Assembly (NCBI RefSeq): GCF_027247405.1
Contig: NZ_CP097463.1
Coordinates: forward strand, 2,604,001 to 2,668,000
Origin: Jatrophihabitans cynanchi
GTDB taxonomy: Bacteria > Actinomycetota > Actinomycetes > Mycobacteriales > Jatrophihabitantaceae
Direction: 5' to 3'
DNA length: 64,000 nucleotides
This document shows positions 11,700 to 19,758 of this stretch, in pieces (the stretch's first letter is position 1; every line of letters starts with the position of its first letter). The notes beneath the pieces are model-generated. The model saw nothing but the letters and a program-made list of their open reading frames with translations, was not told the DNA's origin and ran no database searches. The position numbers and the translations under genes are program-made.

Positions 11700-12311
11700 T
11701 CACAGGTGATCGCTGATGCACTGGTTGTAGGCGGACGAGCCGGTGTTCAGGTCCAGGCAGTCGCGGAACTTGTTGTAGATGACGAACGTCAGGATCGTCG
11801 CGAGGATGGCACCGACCACGGCGCACGCGATGCCGCTGATCGCCATGCCGCGGCCTTCGCCGGACGGCTTGCGCTTGGCCTCGTTGAGCGCGATCAGGCC
11901 GAAGATCACGGCAAGCACGACGAACAGGGCGTCGAGGATGGACAGCCAGCAGAACACGATCGAGGCGATACCCAGCACGAGTGAGGCGATCGCCTTGCCG
12001 TTGCCGGTTCTCGGCTGCGGGTACTGCCCGTAGGGGGGCGGCGGCGGGACTGCCGGAAACTGCGGGTACTGCGGCCCGTACGGCTGCTGTGGATACTGCG
12101 GGCCTCGGGGGTGCTGCGGATGGGCCGCGCTCTGCTGCCCGAACGGCGCCGGTGGCTGGTACTGCAGATGCGGCGGCGGTTGGTAGCCGGGCGGGGCGTA
12201 CTCCGGCGGGATCGGATGCTCGGGCGCGCCGAACCGGTACGGGTCGAAGTCCGGTGTGTCGTCGTTCTTGCTCAGCGACACCGGTTCGTGCCCGTCCTGC
12301 GGGGTGGTCAT
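11700..12311 (-). CDS. DUF4190 domain membrane protein
   Basis: 203 residues. A Pro/Gln/Tyr-rich N-terminal tail of about 100 residues (PQYPQQPYGPQYPQ) precedes two membrane helices. The first, NGKAIASLVLGIASIVF, is the typical DUF4190 opening, and the second contains GMAISGIACAVVGAI. The C-terminal 30 residues are soluble and hold two cysteines (KFRDCLDLNTGSSAYNQC). The tail composition resembles that of the nearby RDD protein although the genes are convergent. Function is unknown; such proteins are common in actinomycete envelopes. Confidence 0.85.
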   Translation of the reverse strand: MTTPQDGHEPVSLSKNDDTPDFDPYRFGAPEHPIPPEYAPPGYQPPPHLQYQPPAPFGQQSAAHPQHPRGPQYPQQPYGPQYPQFPAVPPPPPYGQYPQPRTGNGKAIASLVLGIASIVFCWLSILDALFVVLAVIFGLIALNEAKRKPSGEGRGMAISGIACAVVGAILATILTFVIYNKFRDCLDLNTGSSAYNQCISDHL

Positions 12312-12443
12312 GGCAAGCCCTTCGGGAATTGCGGCGGTGTTGTGTCGAATCTAGTCAACGAACGGCAGCGCCTGCCCGTGCCCGCGCCGTGCTCGCCCCG
12401 GCGGCGGGCGCGGGCACGGTGCCGGCGCACGTACACTGCGCCG

Positions 12444-13343
12444 GTGAGCGATGCACCGCAGAACAAGCCCGCGCCGAAGATCTCGATGGCCAAGAAGCCC
12501 TCGAGTGCTGCGGTGAACCCGTCCGGTGGTAGTGACAAGCCGGACCGCCCGGCAGCGGTGCCGATCCCGCGGACCATCCAGCTCGCGACCGCGGCCGTGA
12601 TCGGTGAGATCGTGTTCACCCTCGCGCACGCGCTCGCGGCACGCGGCTTCACCAGCCAACTGCTGCAACTGATGAAGCACGCGAACGACACGGCCAAGAA
12701 GCCGGTCAAGAACTTCGACGCCGTCAAGCAACTGGCCGACTACCGCACCGGACTGCTGGTACAGGGGCTGGTCATCTGCGTCGCGATGGTGATCCTCGGC
12801 CTCAGCCTGCGCCGCGCCCGCGGGGCCAGCGGAGCGCGCTGGGCGATCCTGATCGTGCTGGTGCTGACGGCCCAGTCGAACGGCCCGTTCGCGGTGTTCC
12901 CGATCTCGGGCTACCCGGGCACGCTGCAGGTGCTGCGCAGCCTGATCGGCGTCAGTTCCATCGCGCTGATCGTCTGCCTGCTGCTGCCGGAGTCGATGCG
13001 CTACTTCCGCGCCTGCAAGGCGGCGACCCGTCCCGAGGGCGCGCCGGCGCGGTCCGGGCTCGGCGCGCTGTTCGGGCCGCGCGGCGCGGGCGCCTCGCGC
13101 GGCGGTGCGCTCGGTGCCCGCACGGCCACGCGCGGCGGCGGCCTCGGTGCCCGCGGCGCTGCGCGCGCGAAGGCGGACGCGGCTGGTGCGGCCGAGGCGG
13201 AGGCGATCCGCCCGTCCGACGGGCCGCGTGGCCGGGCGAAGGCCAAGGGCCGTGCCGACGCCGACGCGGTCGCCAAGGGTGCGGCGCTGGCCCGCACTCG
13301 GGCCAAGGCGAGCAAGTCGCGGCGCACCCCCGAGACGTCCTGA
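12444..13343 (+). CDS. membrane protein with an Ala/Lys/Arg-rich C-terminal tail
   Basis: 299 residues from GTG 12444. A charged N-terminus (1-45) is followed by about four hydrophobic segments: 47-62, 107-121, 130-150 and 161-182. Between the first two lies a loop with KHANDTAKKPVKNFDAVKQL. From about residue 190 to the end it is a disordered Ala/Gly/Arg/Lys-rich cytoplasmic tail. No family recognised. It stands alone, 130 bases before pyrE, with a strong hairpin in between. Confidence 0.7.
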   Translation: MSDAPQNKPAPKISMAKKPSSAAVNPSGGSDKPDRPAAVPIPRTIQLATAAVIGEIVFTLAHALAARGFTSQLLQLMKHANDTAKKPVKNFDAVKQLADYRTGLLVQGLVICVAMVILGLSLRRARGASGARWAILIVLVLTAQSNGPFAVFPISGYPGTLQVLRSLIGVSSIALIVCLLLPESMRYFRACKAATRPEGAPARSGLGALFGPRGAGASRGGALGARTATRGGGLGARGAARAKADAAGAAEAEAIRPSDGPRGRAKAKGRADADAVAKGAALARTRAKASKSRRTPETS

Positions 13344-13349
13344 ACCTGC

Positions 13350-13442
13350 GCTTCCCCCACGCCGTGACGACATTTCGCCCGCTTCCCCCCTGCTGTGACG
13401 AAATTGAGCGCCGGATTCTCGGCACACCAGGGGGGAAGCGGG
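13350..13442. repeat. hairpin plus direct repeat upstream of pyrE
   Basis: Inverted repeat: CCCGCTTCCCCCCTGCTGTG at 13378-13397 pairs with 13423-13442 in 19 of 20 positions around a 25-base loop. A diverged direct repeat of the left side (GCTTCCCCC..GTGACGA.ATT) lies at 13350-13377, 31 bases upstream. It could terminate the preceding gene. It lies only 31 bases before the pyrE start, so it may also shape the pyrE leader. Confidence 0.7.
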
Positions 13443-13473
13443 AACGGTCAACAGGCTGGATAGGGTCCACGAC

Positions 13474-14001
13474 GTGAGCGACCGCGACGACCTGCTGCAG
13501 CTGATCAAGGACCTGGCCGTGGTACACGGCAAAGTGGTGCTGTCCTCCGGCAAGGAGGCGGACTACTACGTCGACCTGCGCCGGGTCGCGCTGCACCGCA
13601 CCGCGGCACCGCTGGTCGGCCGGGTGCTGCTCGAGCTGACCGCCGACTGGGACTACGACGCCGCCGGCGGCCTGACCCTCGGCGCGGACCCGGTCGGCAC
13701 CGCGATCCTGCACGCGTCCGGCGGCACCAAGGACGCGTTCGTGGTGCGCAAGAGCGAGAAGCAGCACGGGCTGCAGCGCCGGATCGAAGGTCCGGACGTC
13801 GCCGGCCGGCGCGTGCTCGCCGTCGAGGACACCTCGACGACCGGCGGCAGCGTGCTCACGGCGGTCGAGGCGCTACGCGAGGCCGGGGCCGAGGTCGTGG
13901 GTGTTGCCGTGATCGTCGACCGCGGCGCCGGGCCGGCGGTCGAGGCCGCCGGGCTGCAGTACCGCGCCGCCTACAGCCTCGCGGATCTGGGCCTGTCCTG
14001 A
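13474..14001 (+). CDS. pyrE: orotate phosphoribosyltransferase
   Basis: 175 residues, GTG start, short actinobacterial form. It converts orotate and PRPP to OMP in pyrimidine synthesis, acting as a cytoplasmic dimer. The PRPP-binding motif VLAVEDTSTTGGS spans about 114-126. The orotate-side sequence SSGKEADYYVDLR is near the N-terminus, and VRKSEKQHG provides the catalytic flexible loop. The other pyr genes are not in the window. The hairpin just upstream may affect expression. The RNA methyltransferase reading frame follows directly. Confidence 0.96.
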   Translation: MSDRDDLLQLIKDLAVVHGKVVLSSGKEADYYVDLRRVALHRTAAPLVGRVLLELTADWDYDAAGGLTLGADPVGTAILHASGGTKDAFVVRKSEKQHGLQRRIEGPDVAGRRVLAVEDTSTTGGSVLTAVEALREAGAEVVGVAVIVDRGAGPAVEAAGLQYRAAYSLADLGLS

Positions 14002-14132
14002 GCGACGGACCGCAGGACGCGACCCCGGACCTGCCGGCCGAGTCCGGGATCGGGGTAGGGCCGCACCCGCGGCCCTGGCCGGACGATCCGCGGCTGGACC
14101 CGGACCTGCTCGCGGCTGGTGACCGGCGCAAC

Positions 14133-14639
14133 GTGCTGGACCGCTACCGCTACTGGCACCTGGACGCGATCGTCGCCGATCTGGACACCCGCCGGCACGA
14201 GTTCGGCATCGCGATCGAGAACTGGCATCACGACCGCAACATCGGCACGGTCGTCCGCACTGCCAACGCGTTCCTGGCCCGCGAGGTCGTCATCGTCGGG
14301 CGGCGGCGCTGGAACCGCCGCGGCGCGATGGTCACCGATCGCTACCAGCACGTCGTGCACGTCGAGACGATCGCGCAGTTGCGCGCACACGCCGGCGACG
14401 TCCCGATCGTCGGCGTCGACAACCTTCCCGGCTCCGTCCCGATCGAGACGTTCGCCTTGCCGCGAAAGGTGATTCTGCTCTTCGGGCAGGAGAGTGTCGG
14501 GCTGACGGACGAGGCGCGGGCCGCGTGCGCCGCGGTGTGCTCGATCGCCCAGTACGGCTCGACCCGTTCGATCAATGCCGGGGTGGCCGCGGGAATCGCG
14601 ATGCACGCCTGGATTCGGGCCCACGCCGCGCTACCGTAG
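14133..14639 (+). CDS. TrmH/SpoU family RNA methyltransferase
   Basis: 168 residues from GTG 14133. SPOUT methyltransferases 2'-O-methylate tRNA or rRNA ribose using SAM through a trefoil-knot fold. The motifs are visible: motif 1 IENWHHDRNIGTVVRTANAF, motif 2 VILLFGQESVGLT and motif 3 IAQYGSTRSINAGVAAGIAM. The reading frame stays open back to the pyrE stop. It encodes a sequence (WPDDPRLDPDLLAAGDRRNV) that I recall from actinobacterial relatives, but there is no ATG, GTG or TTG there. Either GTG 14133 is used or initiation is at a CTG (13998) overlapping the pyrE stop. The substrate is unknown. Confidence 0.88.
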   Translation: MLDRYRYWHLDAIVADLDTRRHEFGIAIENWHHDRNIGTVVRTANAFLAREVVIVGRRRWNRRGAMVTDRYQHVVHVETIAQLRAHAGDVPIVGVDNLPGSVPIETFALPRKVILLFGQESVGLTDEARAACAAVCSIAQYGSTRSINAGVAAGIAMHAWIRAHAALP

Positions 14640-14661
14640 TCGCGAGCGCTGGGAGGGAACC

Positions 14662-15342
14662 ATGCGAATCGCGCACCTCGCCGAACCGGGAAACGGCTCG
14701 GCAACCAGAACAGCCCATACGGTGCTGGGCGTCGCGTCGGCCGTGCTGGTCACCGCGCTGATCGCTGGATGTGCCTCGACCACCAACGGCACGGGCAGCG
14801 GCGGGCAGCCGGCGACCGCCACTTCGACTCAGGACTTCCCGTCCGGCTCACCGGCGCCGGAGGCGACGGCCCCCACCGGTAGCGCGTTCCCGACAGCCAG
14901 CAGCGCCCCGACCGGCGGCAGCGCCCCGACGGCCAGCGCGGTCACGACCCACAGCAGCGCCCCGACGGGAGTGGACATCTCGACGTTCGTCGGCGAGTGG
15001 GGCGGCCACGGCCGGACGCTGACCATCACCGCGTCCGGCGCCGGCACGATCGTCTACCGCGCCTACAAGAACTGCAGCGACGACCCGAAGCCGCCGTGCG
15101 ACAAGATCGAGAACAACGAGATCCACGACGGCGGCAAGCTGACCTTCCAGATCCTGGGCACTGCCAACGGCATGGGCAAGTGGGACGCGCACATCCGGAT
15201 CGTCACGTCGAACGACCCGCAGTTCGCCGAGAAGACCACGGTGATCGAGTTCGATCAGGACACCGACGTGATCACCATGCCGTTCTTCAACTCCTCGACC
15301 TTCTGCGGTCCCAAGGCCGCGGCCGGCGCCTGCGGCGCCTGA
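14662..15342 (+). CDS. putative lipoprotein
   Basis: 226 residues from ATG 14662, preceded by GGGAGGG. It has an N-terminal signal with lipobox LIAGC (Cys37), then a Thr/Ser/Pro/Ala-rich spacer to about residue 105. The globular part of about 120 residues begins STFVGEWGGHGRTLTITASG. Four cysteines (two flanking DDPKPP, two near the C-terminus) suggest disulfides outside the membrane. No enzyme motif is seen and the family is not recognised. It lies 22 bases after the methyltransferase gene, so cotranscription is likely. Confidence 0.75.
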   Translation: MRIAHLAEPGNGSATRTAHTVLGVASAVLVTALIAGCASTTNGTGSGGQPATATSTQDFPSGSPAPEATAPTGSAFPTASSAPTGGSAPTASAVTTHSSAPTGVDISTFVGEWGGHGRTLTITASGAGTIVYRAYKNCSDDPKPPCDKIENNEIHDGGKLTFQILGTANGMGKWDAHIRIVTSNDPQFAEKTTVIEFDQDTDVITMPFFNSSTFCGPKAAAGACGA

Positions 15343-15391
15343 CTCCGGAACGGATGCGTTGCCGCGAGGCGAGCACGGCCGGCGAGGGTGC

Positions 15392-15619
15392 TCAGGACGG
15401 GGCGGCGGTCGAGTTCCGGACGATGAGCTCGGTGGCCAGTTCGACGTGGTGCGCGTCGATCCGCTCGCCGTTCGCGAGCCGCAACGCCGTGCGCAGCGCG
15501 ACCGCGCCCATCCGGCGCAGGGGCTGCGCGACCGTGGTCAGCTGCGGCGAGGCCCCCCGCGCCACCTCGGTGTCGTCGAAGCCGACGATGCTGAGGTCCT
15601 CCGGCACGCGCCGCCCTCC
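15392..15619 (-). pseudogene. C-terminal remnant of a LacI-family regulator
   Basis: About 75 codons ending at 15392 read RVPEDLSIVGFDDTEVA, then SPQLTTVAQPLRRMG, then HVELATELIVRNSTAAP. These are the last conserved blocks of the LacI/PurR effector-binding domain, in order. The DNA-binding domain and most of the sugar-binding domain are missing. The homology stops at about 15619, where the tail of a sugar permease begins on the other strand. It is a broken gene, and I do not expect a functional product. Confidence 0.85.
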
Positions 15620-15628
15620 ACCAGGCCG

Positions 15629-15733
15629 TCCTCGCTGGCGGCCGTGCTGCTGACCGCGGTACCGGTCCTGGCGCTGTACATCGTGGGCCGCAAGCAGCTG
15701 CTCAGCGGGCTGAGCGCCGGTTTCACCAAGTAA
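15629..15733 (+). pseudogene. C-terminal remnant of a sugar ABC transporter permease
   Basis: The last 33 codons before the TAA at 15731 read SLAAVLLTAVPVLALYIVG then RKQLLSGLSAGFTK. This is the usual end of MalG-type carbohydrate permeases (final membrane helix, then QLLSGLTAGxxK). Everything upstream is missing. Together with the LacI remnant on the opposite strand it marks an internal deletion of a divergent regulator-transporter locus. The 426 bases between the lipoprotein and ATPase genes hold nothing else that I can identify apart from a short direct repeat. Confidence 0.8.
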
Positions 15734-15749
15734 CGCCGGGGGTCAGATC

Positions 15750-15790
15750 TCCTGCTGCCGCAGGCTCCTTACACTTCCTGCTGCCGCAGG
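15750..15790. repeat. 15-base direct repeat at the 3' end of the ATPase gene
   Basis: TCCTGCTGCCGCAGG occurs at 15750-15764 and again at 15776-15790, with 11 bases between. The second copy encodes the last codons of the ATPase (LRQQE). The first copy, read in the same sense just after its stop, would encode LRQQE again. Each copy is itself a small CCTGC/GCAGG hairpin. It lies beside the LacI/permease scar and may be a trace of the same rearrangement. Confidence 0.8.
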
Positions 15791-16974
15791 TAGAAGCCGA
15801 AGTGCGGCACCGTGAAGGCGATCTTGCCGCGCTGGCCTGAGTACACCAGGCCTTTCTTCAGCAGCCCGTCGCGGGCCGGGGAGAGCGACTGGGGCGGGCG
15901 ACCGACCGACTCGGCGACGGCCGAGGTGGCCACCGGCTGATCGGGCGCATCCGGGTCGGCGACCTCGGCCATCGCCCGCAGGTACTCGCGCTCGGCCGGA
16001 GTGGCCCGCTCGTACCGCGAGCCGAAGAAACCCACCGCGAGCTCGGCCTGCGCCTCGGGTACCGCGACCGCTATGTCGGCGGCGGTGATCGGCGACCGGG
16101 GCGCCACGTCCCACGCCACCTTGCCGTACGCCTGCACGAAGTACGGATAGCCTCCGGTCGCCGCGTACATCGCGTCCAGCGCGGCATCGTCGAACGCGGC
16201 GTGCTCCTCCTGTGCCGGCCGCTGCAGCGCGGCATCGGCGGCGGCGCGATCGAGCCGGTCGATGCGCGCGTACCGGAACAGCCGCTCGGAGTAGGACTTG
16301 GACGCGGACAGCACCGCCGGAAGGTGCGGCAACCCGGCGCCGACCACGACGAGCGGCAACCCCTGTTGGGACACCTCGTGGCATGCGGCGCACAGCGCCG
16401 ACACGTCATCGGGCATCAGGTCCTGCAGCTCGTCGATGAACAGCGCCACGCCGTGCCCGGTGTCGCCGGCGAGCCCGGACACGTCGGTGAACAGCTCGAC
16501 CAGGTCGATCTCGATGTCGCCGGAGTCGGCGCGGCCGGTCACGACCGGCACGTCGATGCCGGGCTGCCAGCGGTCGCGCAGCTTCGGCGCCTTGCCGGAC
16601 GCGGTGCGCGATTCGCGCTGCGCGAACGCCTTCAGCACCCCGAGCACGTGCTCGGCCTCGCCGCGGTTCGGCCGGGCGAGTTCGCGCACGGCCAGGTGCA
16701 GGGCCGCGGCCAGCGGGTGCCGCAGCGGTTGATCCGGGCGGGCCTCCAGCTTGCCGGTGCCCCAACCGCGCCGTACGGCGGCGCCGCGCATCGCGTTCAG
16801 CAGCACCGTCTTGCCCACCCCGCGCAGGCCGGTCAGCATGACCGAGCGTTCGGGGCGGGCGCGGGCGACCCGCTCGAGCAGCACGTCGAAGGCGGCCAGC
16901 TCGTTGTCGCGGCCGGCCAGCTCGGGCGGACGCTGCCCCGCGCCGGGGGCATAGGGGTTGCGCACCGGGTCCAC
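15769..16974 (-). CDS. AAA+ ATPase with a C-terminal winged-helix region
   Basis: 401 residues, GTG start. Walker A GLRGVGKT is at 49-56 and Walker B VALFIDE at 176-182, followed by QDL. The lid contains GGYPYFVQAYGKVAWD. The C-terminal 80 residues (TPAEREYLRAMAEV...VAESVGRPPQSLSPARDGLLKKGLVYS) look like a winged helix. The layout resembles archaeal Orc1/Cdc6-like and STAND-type ATPases found as single genes in actinomycetes. Function is unknown: it could be a DNA-binding ATPase, a regulator or part of a defence system. No partner gene is adjacent; one side is the deletion scar, the other map. Confidence 0.85.
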   Translation of the reverse strand: MDPVRNPYAPGAGQRPPELAGRDNELAAFDVLLERVARARPERSVMLTGLRGVGKTVLLNAMRGAAVRRGWGTGKLEARPDQPLRHPLAAALHLAVRELARPNRGEAEHVLGVLKAFAQRESRTASGKAPKLRDRWQPGIDVPVVTGRADSGDIEIDLVELFTDVSGLAGDTGHGVALFIDELQDLMPDDVSALCAACHEVSQQGLPLVVVGAGLPHLPAVLSASKSYSERLFRYARIDRLDRAAADAALQRPAQEEHAAFDDAALDAMYAATGGYPYFVQAYGKVAWDVAPRSPITAADIAVAVPEAQAELAVGFFGSRYERATPAEREYLRAMAEVADPDAPDQPVATSAVAESVGRPPQSLSPARDGLLKKGLVYSGQRGKIAFTVPHFGFYLRQQEV

Positions 16975-17157
16975 GATCGGACTGTATCGGGGACTCTAGC
17001 GAATTCGGCAGACATCGCCAGAAAGCCGGATCGTGTCGCCGCGGCGCGGCTGCCCGATCGCGCGGTTCGCCCTCGAGGTCGCTGCTGGACGCGAGGTTGC
17101 CGAGCGCCTTCCCGGGATCACCAATCGCCGACGCCGGCGAGGGATTTCGACCGGTGC

Positions 17158-18036
17158 TCAGGTGGACGGCAGGGTGAGGATCTCGGCGCCGTCGTCGGTG
17201 ACGACGAGGGTATGTTCCCACTGCGCGACCCAGGAACCGTCCTTGGTCAGGATGGTCCAGTCGTCGTCCCAGCTGTACCAGTCGACACCGCCGAGCGTGA
17301 GCATCGGCTCGATGGTGAAGGTCATCCCGGGCTCGAGCGGGGTCGTCGCGGTCGGCTCGTCGTAGTGCAGGATCGTCGGGCGGGTGTGAAAGCTCGGCCC
17401 GACCCCGTGCCCCGTGTAGTCGCGCACGACGCCGTAGCCGAAGCGGCGGGCGTAGGACTCGATCACGCGACCGATGACGCTCACCGGACGTCCGGGGCGC
17501 ACCGCCTTGATGCCGCGCAGCATCGCCTCCCGGGTGCGCTCGCCGAGGTCGCGGACCTCGTCGGCGACCTCGCCGGCGTAGAACGTGGCGCAGGTGTCGC
17601 CGTGCACGCCGCCGACGTACGCGGTGATGTCGACCTTGACCACGTCACCGTCGTCGAGGCGTCTGGAGTCGGGGATGCCGTGGCAGATGACCTCGTTCAC
17701 GCTGGTGCACAGCGACTTGGGAAACCCCCGGTAGCCCAAGGTGGACGGGTAGGCGCCGGCCGCGATCATGAACTCGTGGCCGATGCGGTCCAGCTCGTCG
17801 GTGGTGATACCGGGAGCGACGTGGCGGCCGACCTCGACGAGCGCGTCGGCCGCGATTCGGCCGGCGACGCGCATCCGCGCGATCGTGTCGGCGTCCTTGA
17901 CCATCGGGTCGTCGAAGTCGGCCGGCGTGCCGGGCTTGGCGCCGACGTAGTGTGGCCGCGCGATCGCCGCCGGCACCGGCAGCCGTGGTGAGATCGTCCC
18001 TGGCTCTACCGGCGTGCTGGTGCGCATGGCGACCAT
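17158..18036 (-). CDS. map: type I methionine aminopeptidase
   Basis: 292 residues (or 289 from the second ATG). It removes the initiator methionine from nascent proteins. All five metal ligands are visible: Asp136, Asp147, His210, Glu243 and Glu274. The catalytic-pocket His217 (SFHTRP) is also present. The N-terminal 40 residues carry a Pro-rich extension ([17 protein letters not shown]) as in Mycobacterium MetAP1c, which is proposed to contact the ribosome. About 180 bases without a gene separate it from the ATPase; I see nothing definite in them. Confidence 0.96.
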   Translation of the reverse strand: MVAMRTSTPVEPGTISPRLPVPAAIARPHYVGAKPGTPADFDDPMVKDADTIARMRVAGRIAADALVEVGRHVAPGITTDELDRIGHEFMIAAGAYPSTLGYRGFPKSLCTSVNEVICHGIPDSRRLDDGDVVKVDITAYVGGVHGDTCATFYAGEVADEVRDLGERTREAMLRGIKAVRPGRPVSVIGRVIESYARRFGYGVVRDYTGHGVGPSFHTRPTILHYDEPTATTPLEPGMTFTIEPMLTLGGVDWYSWDDDWTILTKDGSWVAQWEHTLVVTDDGAEILTLPST

Positions 18037-18056
18037 TGTGCCAACCCGGCCGTGGG

Positions 18057-19682
18057 TCAGTACTGGAACTGACCCACCAGGGTGCGCAGCTCGGCGGACA
18101 TGCGCGCCAGCTCGGCGGTGGCGCCGCGGCTGTCCTCCGCGCCTGCCGTGGTCACGCGCGCCGCATCGGCGACACCGCCGATGTTGTCGGCGATCTGCCC
18201 CGATCCGGACGCGGCGTCGGCGACCGACCGCGCCATCTCGTTCGTCGTCGCGGTCTGCTCCTCGACGGCCGCGGCGATCGTCGTGGCGTAGTCGCTGATC
18301 CGGCCGATGATCGTGCCGATCTCGGTGATCGCGCGGACCGCCCCGGCGGTGTCGTTCTGGATCGCGTCCACCCGGCGGCCGATGTCCTCGGTGGCGCGGG
18401 CCGTCTCCTGGGCGAGCTCCTTGACCTCGTTGGCGACCACGGCGAACCCCTTGCCCGCCTCGCCCGCGCGCGCCGCCTCGATGGTGGCGTTGAGCGCGAG
18501 CAGGTTGGTCTGCTCGGCGATGGCGGTGATCGTCTTGACGACCGCGCTGATCTCGCTGCTGGACTCGCGCAGCTTGTCCATGGTGATGTTCGCGGCGTCG
18601 GCCGACGCGACTGCTGTGGCGGCCACCCCGGCCGCCTCGCTCGCGTTCTGCGCGATCTCGCGGATGGAGCTGCCCATCTGCTCGGCGCCGCCGGCGACGG
18701 TCGACACGCTCGCGGTGATGCGCTCGGCGGCAGCCGAGACGACGGCCGCGCGGTCGGACGTCTGCTCGGCGCCGTCGGCGATCTGCTGGTTGGTGACCGA
18801 CAGCTCCTCGGCCGAACTGGCCAGCGTGCCGGCGCTCTCGGCCAGCGCGGTCACCGTCTGCCGGATCGTCGCGACCGCATTGTCGAGGGCATCAGCCATC
18901 TGGCCGACCTCGTCGCGCGACGCCTCGCCGACGCGGCCCGTCAGGTCGCCGGCGGACATCCGCGTCAACACCGTGGAGACCTTGCGCAACGGGCGCAGGA
19001 TGAACCGGCCCACCACGATTGCCAGGGCGATCGCCAGCGCGGCGCCGACGATCAGGGCCAGAATCGCGATCGTGCGGTTGCTGGAATAGGTGTCCGATGC
19101 GGCGCGGGCCGCGGGGTCGACGCCGGCATTGACCCTGTCGGCCAGCTTGTCCAGCGGTTCGGCGAACGCGTCATCGGCCTCGGCGAGCGGGCCGGTGATC
19201 GCGGCGTCGGCACGGATGGCGTCGCCGTCCTTGGCCGCGGCGACGACCTGCTGGTCACGCACCTGGCGCCACGCGGCGAGCTTGCCGGTGAAGTCGTCGA
19301 ACTGCTGCTTCTGCACGGGGTCGTGGCTCGCCGTCACCGATGCGCGGAGCGCGGACACCGCGCGGTCCATCTCGTTGTCGGTGTCGGACGACGCGCTCAT
19401 CGCGTCGTCGAACGCCTTGGCGTCATGGGCGGACGCGACGGCGTACACGTTCACGCGCATGTCGCCCTCCATGTCGCGCAGCACGTCCAGGTGCTGCAGG
19501 GTGGCGCCGATGCGCGCGAGCTGTTGCGCCTTGTCGTTCACCGAGCCGAGGCCCGCGGTGCCCAGGATCGCCACGACGAGCACGCCGGCAACGCCGGTGC
19601 CCGCCATCAGCGCCAGCTTGGTGCGGACGCGGGCGTGCCGCAGTGACAGCACCTGCGGGCGCTGCGGGGTGTTTCGGTCCAC
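18057..19682 (-). CDS. methyl-accepting chemotaxis protein
   Basis: 541 residues, GTG start. It is a transmembrane chemoreceptor controlling CheA. TM1 spans about 22-44, an extracellular four-helix-type sensor domain about 45-200, TM2 204-226, HAMP 227-279, and the cytoplasmic signalling hairpin follows. The hairpin tip (about 385-425) contains the conserved [20 protein letters not shown] and [15 protein letters not shown]. The ligand cannot be inferred. There are no che genes in the window. A CTCA-N16-GCCGATGA promoter lies 37 bases upstream of the start, tying it to the flagellar regulon 4 kb away. Confidence 0.97.
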   Translation of the reverse strand: MDRNTPQRPQVLSLRHARVRTKLALMAGTGVAGVLVVAILGTAGLGSVNDKAQQLARIGATLQHLDVLRDMEGDMRVNVYAVASAHDAKAFDDAMSASSDTDNEMDRAVSALRASVTASHDPVQKQQFDDFTGKLAAWRQVRDQQVVAAAKDGDAIRADAAITGPLAEADDAFAEPLDKLADRVNAGVDPAARAASDTYSSNRTIAILALIVGAALAIALAIVVGRFILRPLRKVSTVLTRMSAGDLTGRVGEASRDEVGQMADALDNAVATIRQTVTALAESAGTLASSAEELSVTNQQIADGAEQTSDRAAVVSAAAERITASVSTVAGGAEQMGSSIREIAQNASEAAGVAATAVASADAANITMDKLRESSSEISAVVKTITAIAEQTNLLALNATIEAARAGEAGKGFAVVANEVKELAQETARATEDIGRRVDAIQNDTAGAVRAITEIGTIIGRISDYATTIAAAVEEQTATTNEMARSVADAASGSGQIADNIGGVADAARVTTAGAEDSRGATAELARMSAELRTLVGQFQY

Positions 19683-19718
19683 CGGGTGGCTCCTGGTCGT
19701 AGCGAGGTGATCGATCCC

Positions 19719-19746
19719 TCATCGGCCGCCACGAGCCGCACGTGAG
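19719..19746 (-). promoter_or_regulatory. FliA-type promoter of the chemoreceptor gene
   Basis: Read on the minus strand: CTCA (19746-19743), 16-base spacer, GCCGATGA (19726-19719). Transcription would start near 19712, about 30 bases before the GTG. It has the same motif and spacing as the flagellar promoters in this window. Confidence 0.7.
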
Positions 19747-19758
19747 CCCCGCGGGGCG

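Noticed and set aside
16975-17157. Possible small gene or RNA between map and the ATPase gene
   Set aside because: No coding frame with good codon bias, no strong hairpin and no promoter boxes that I could support.
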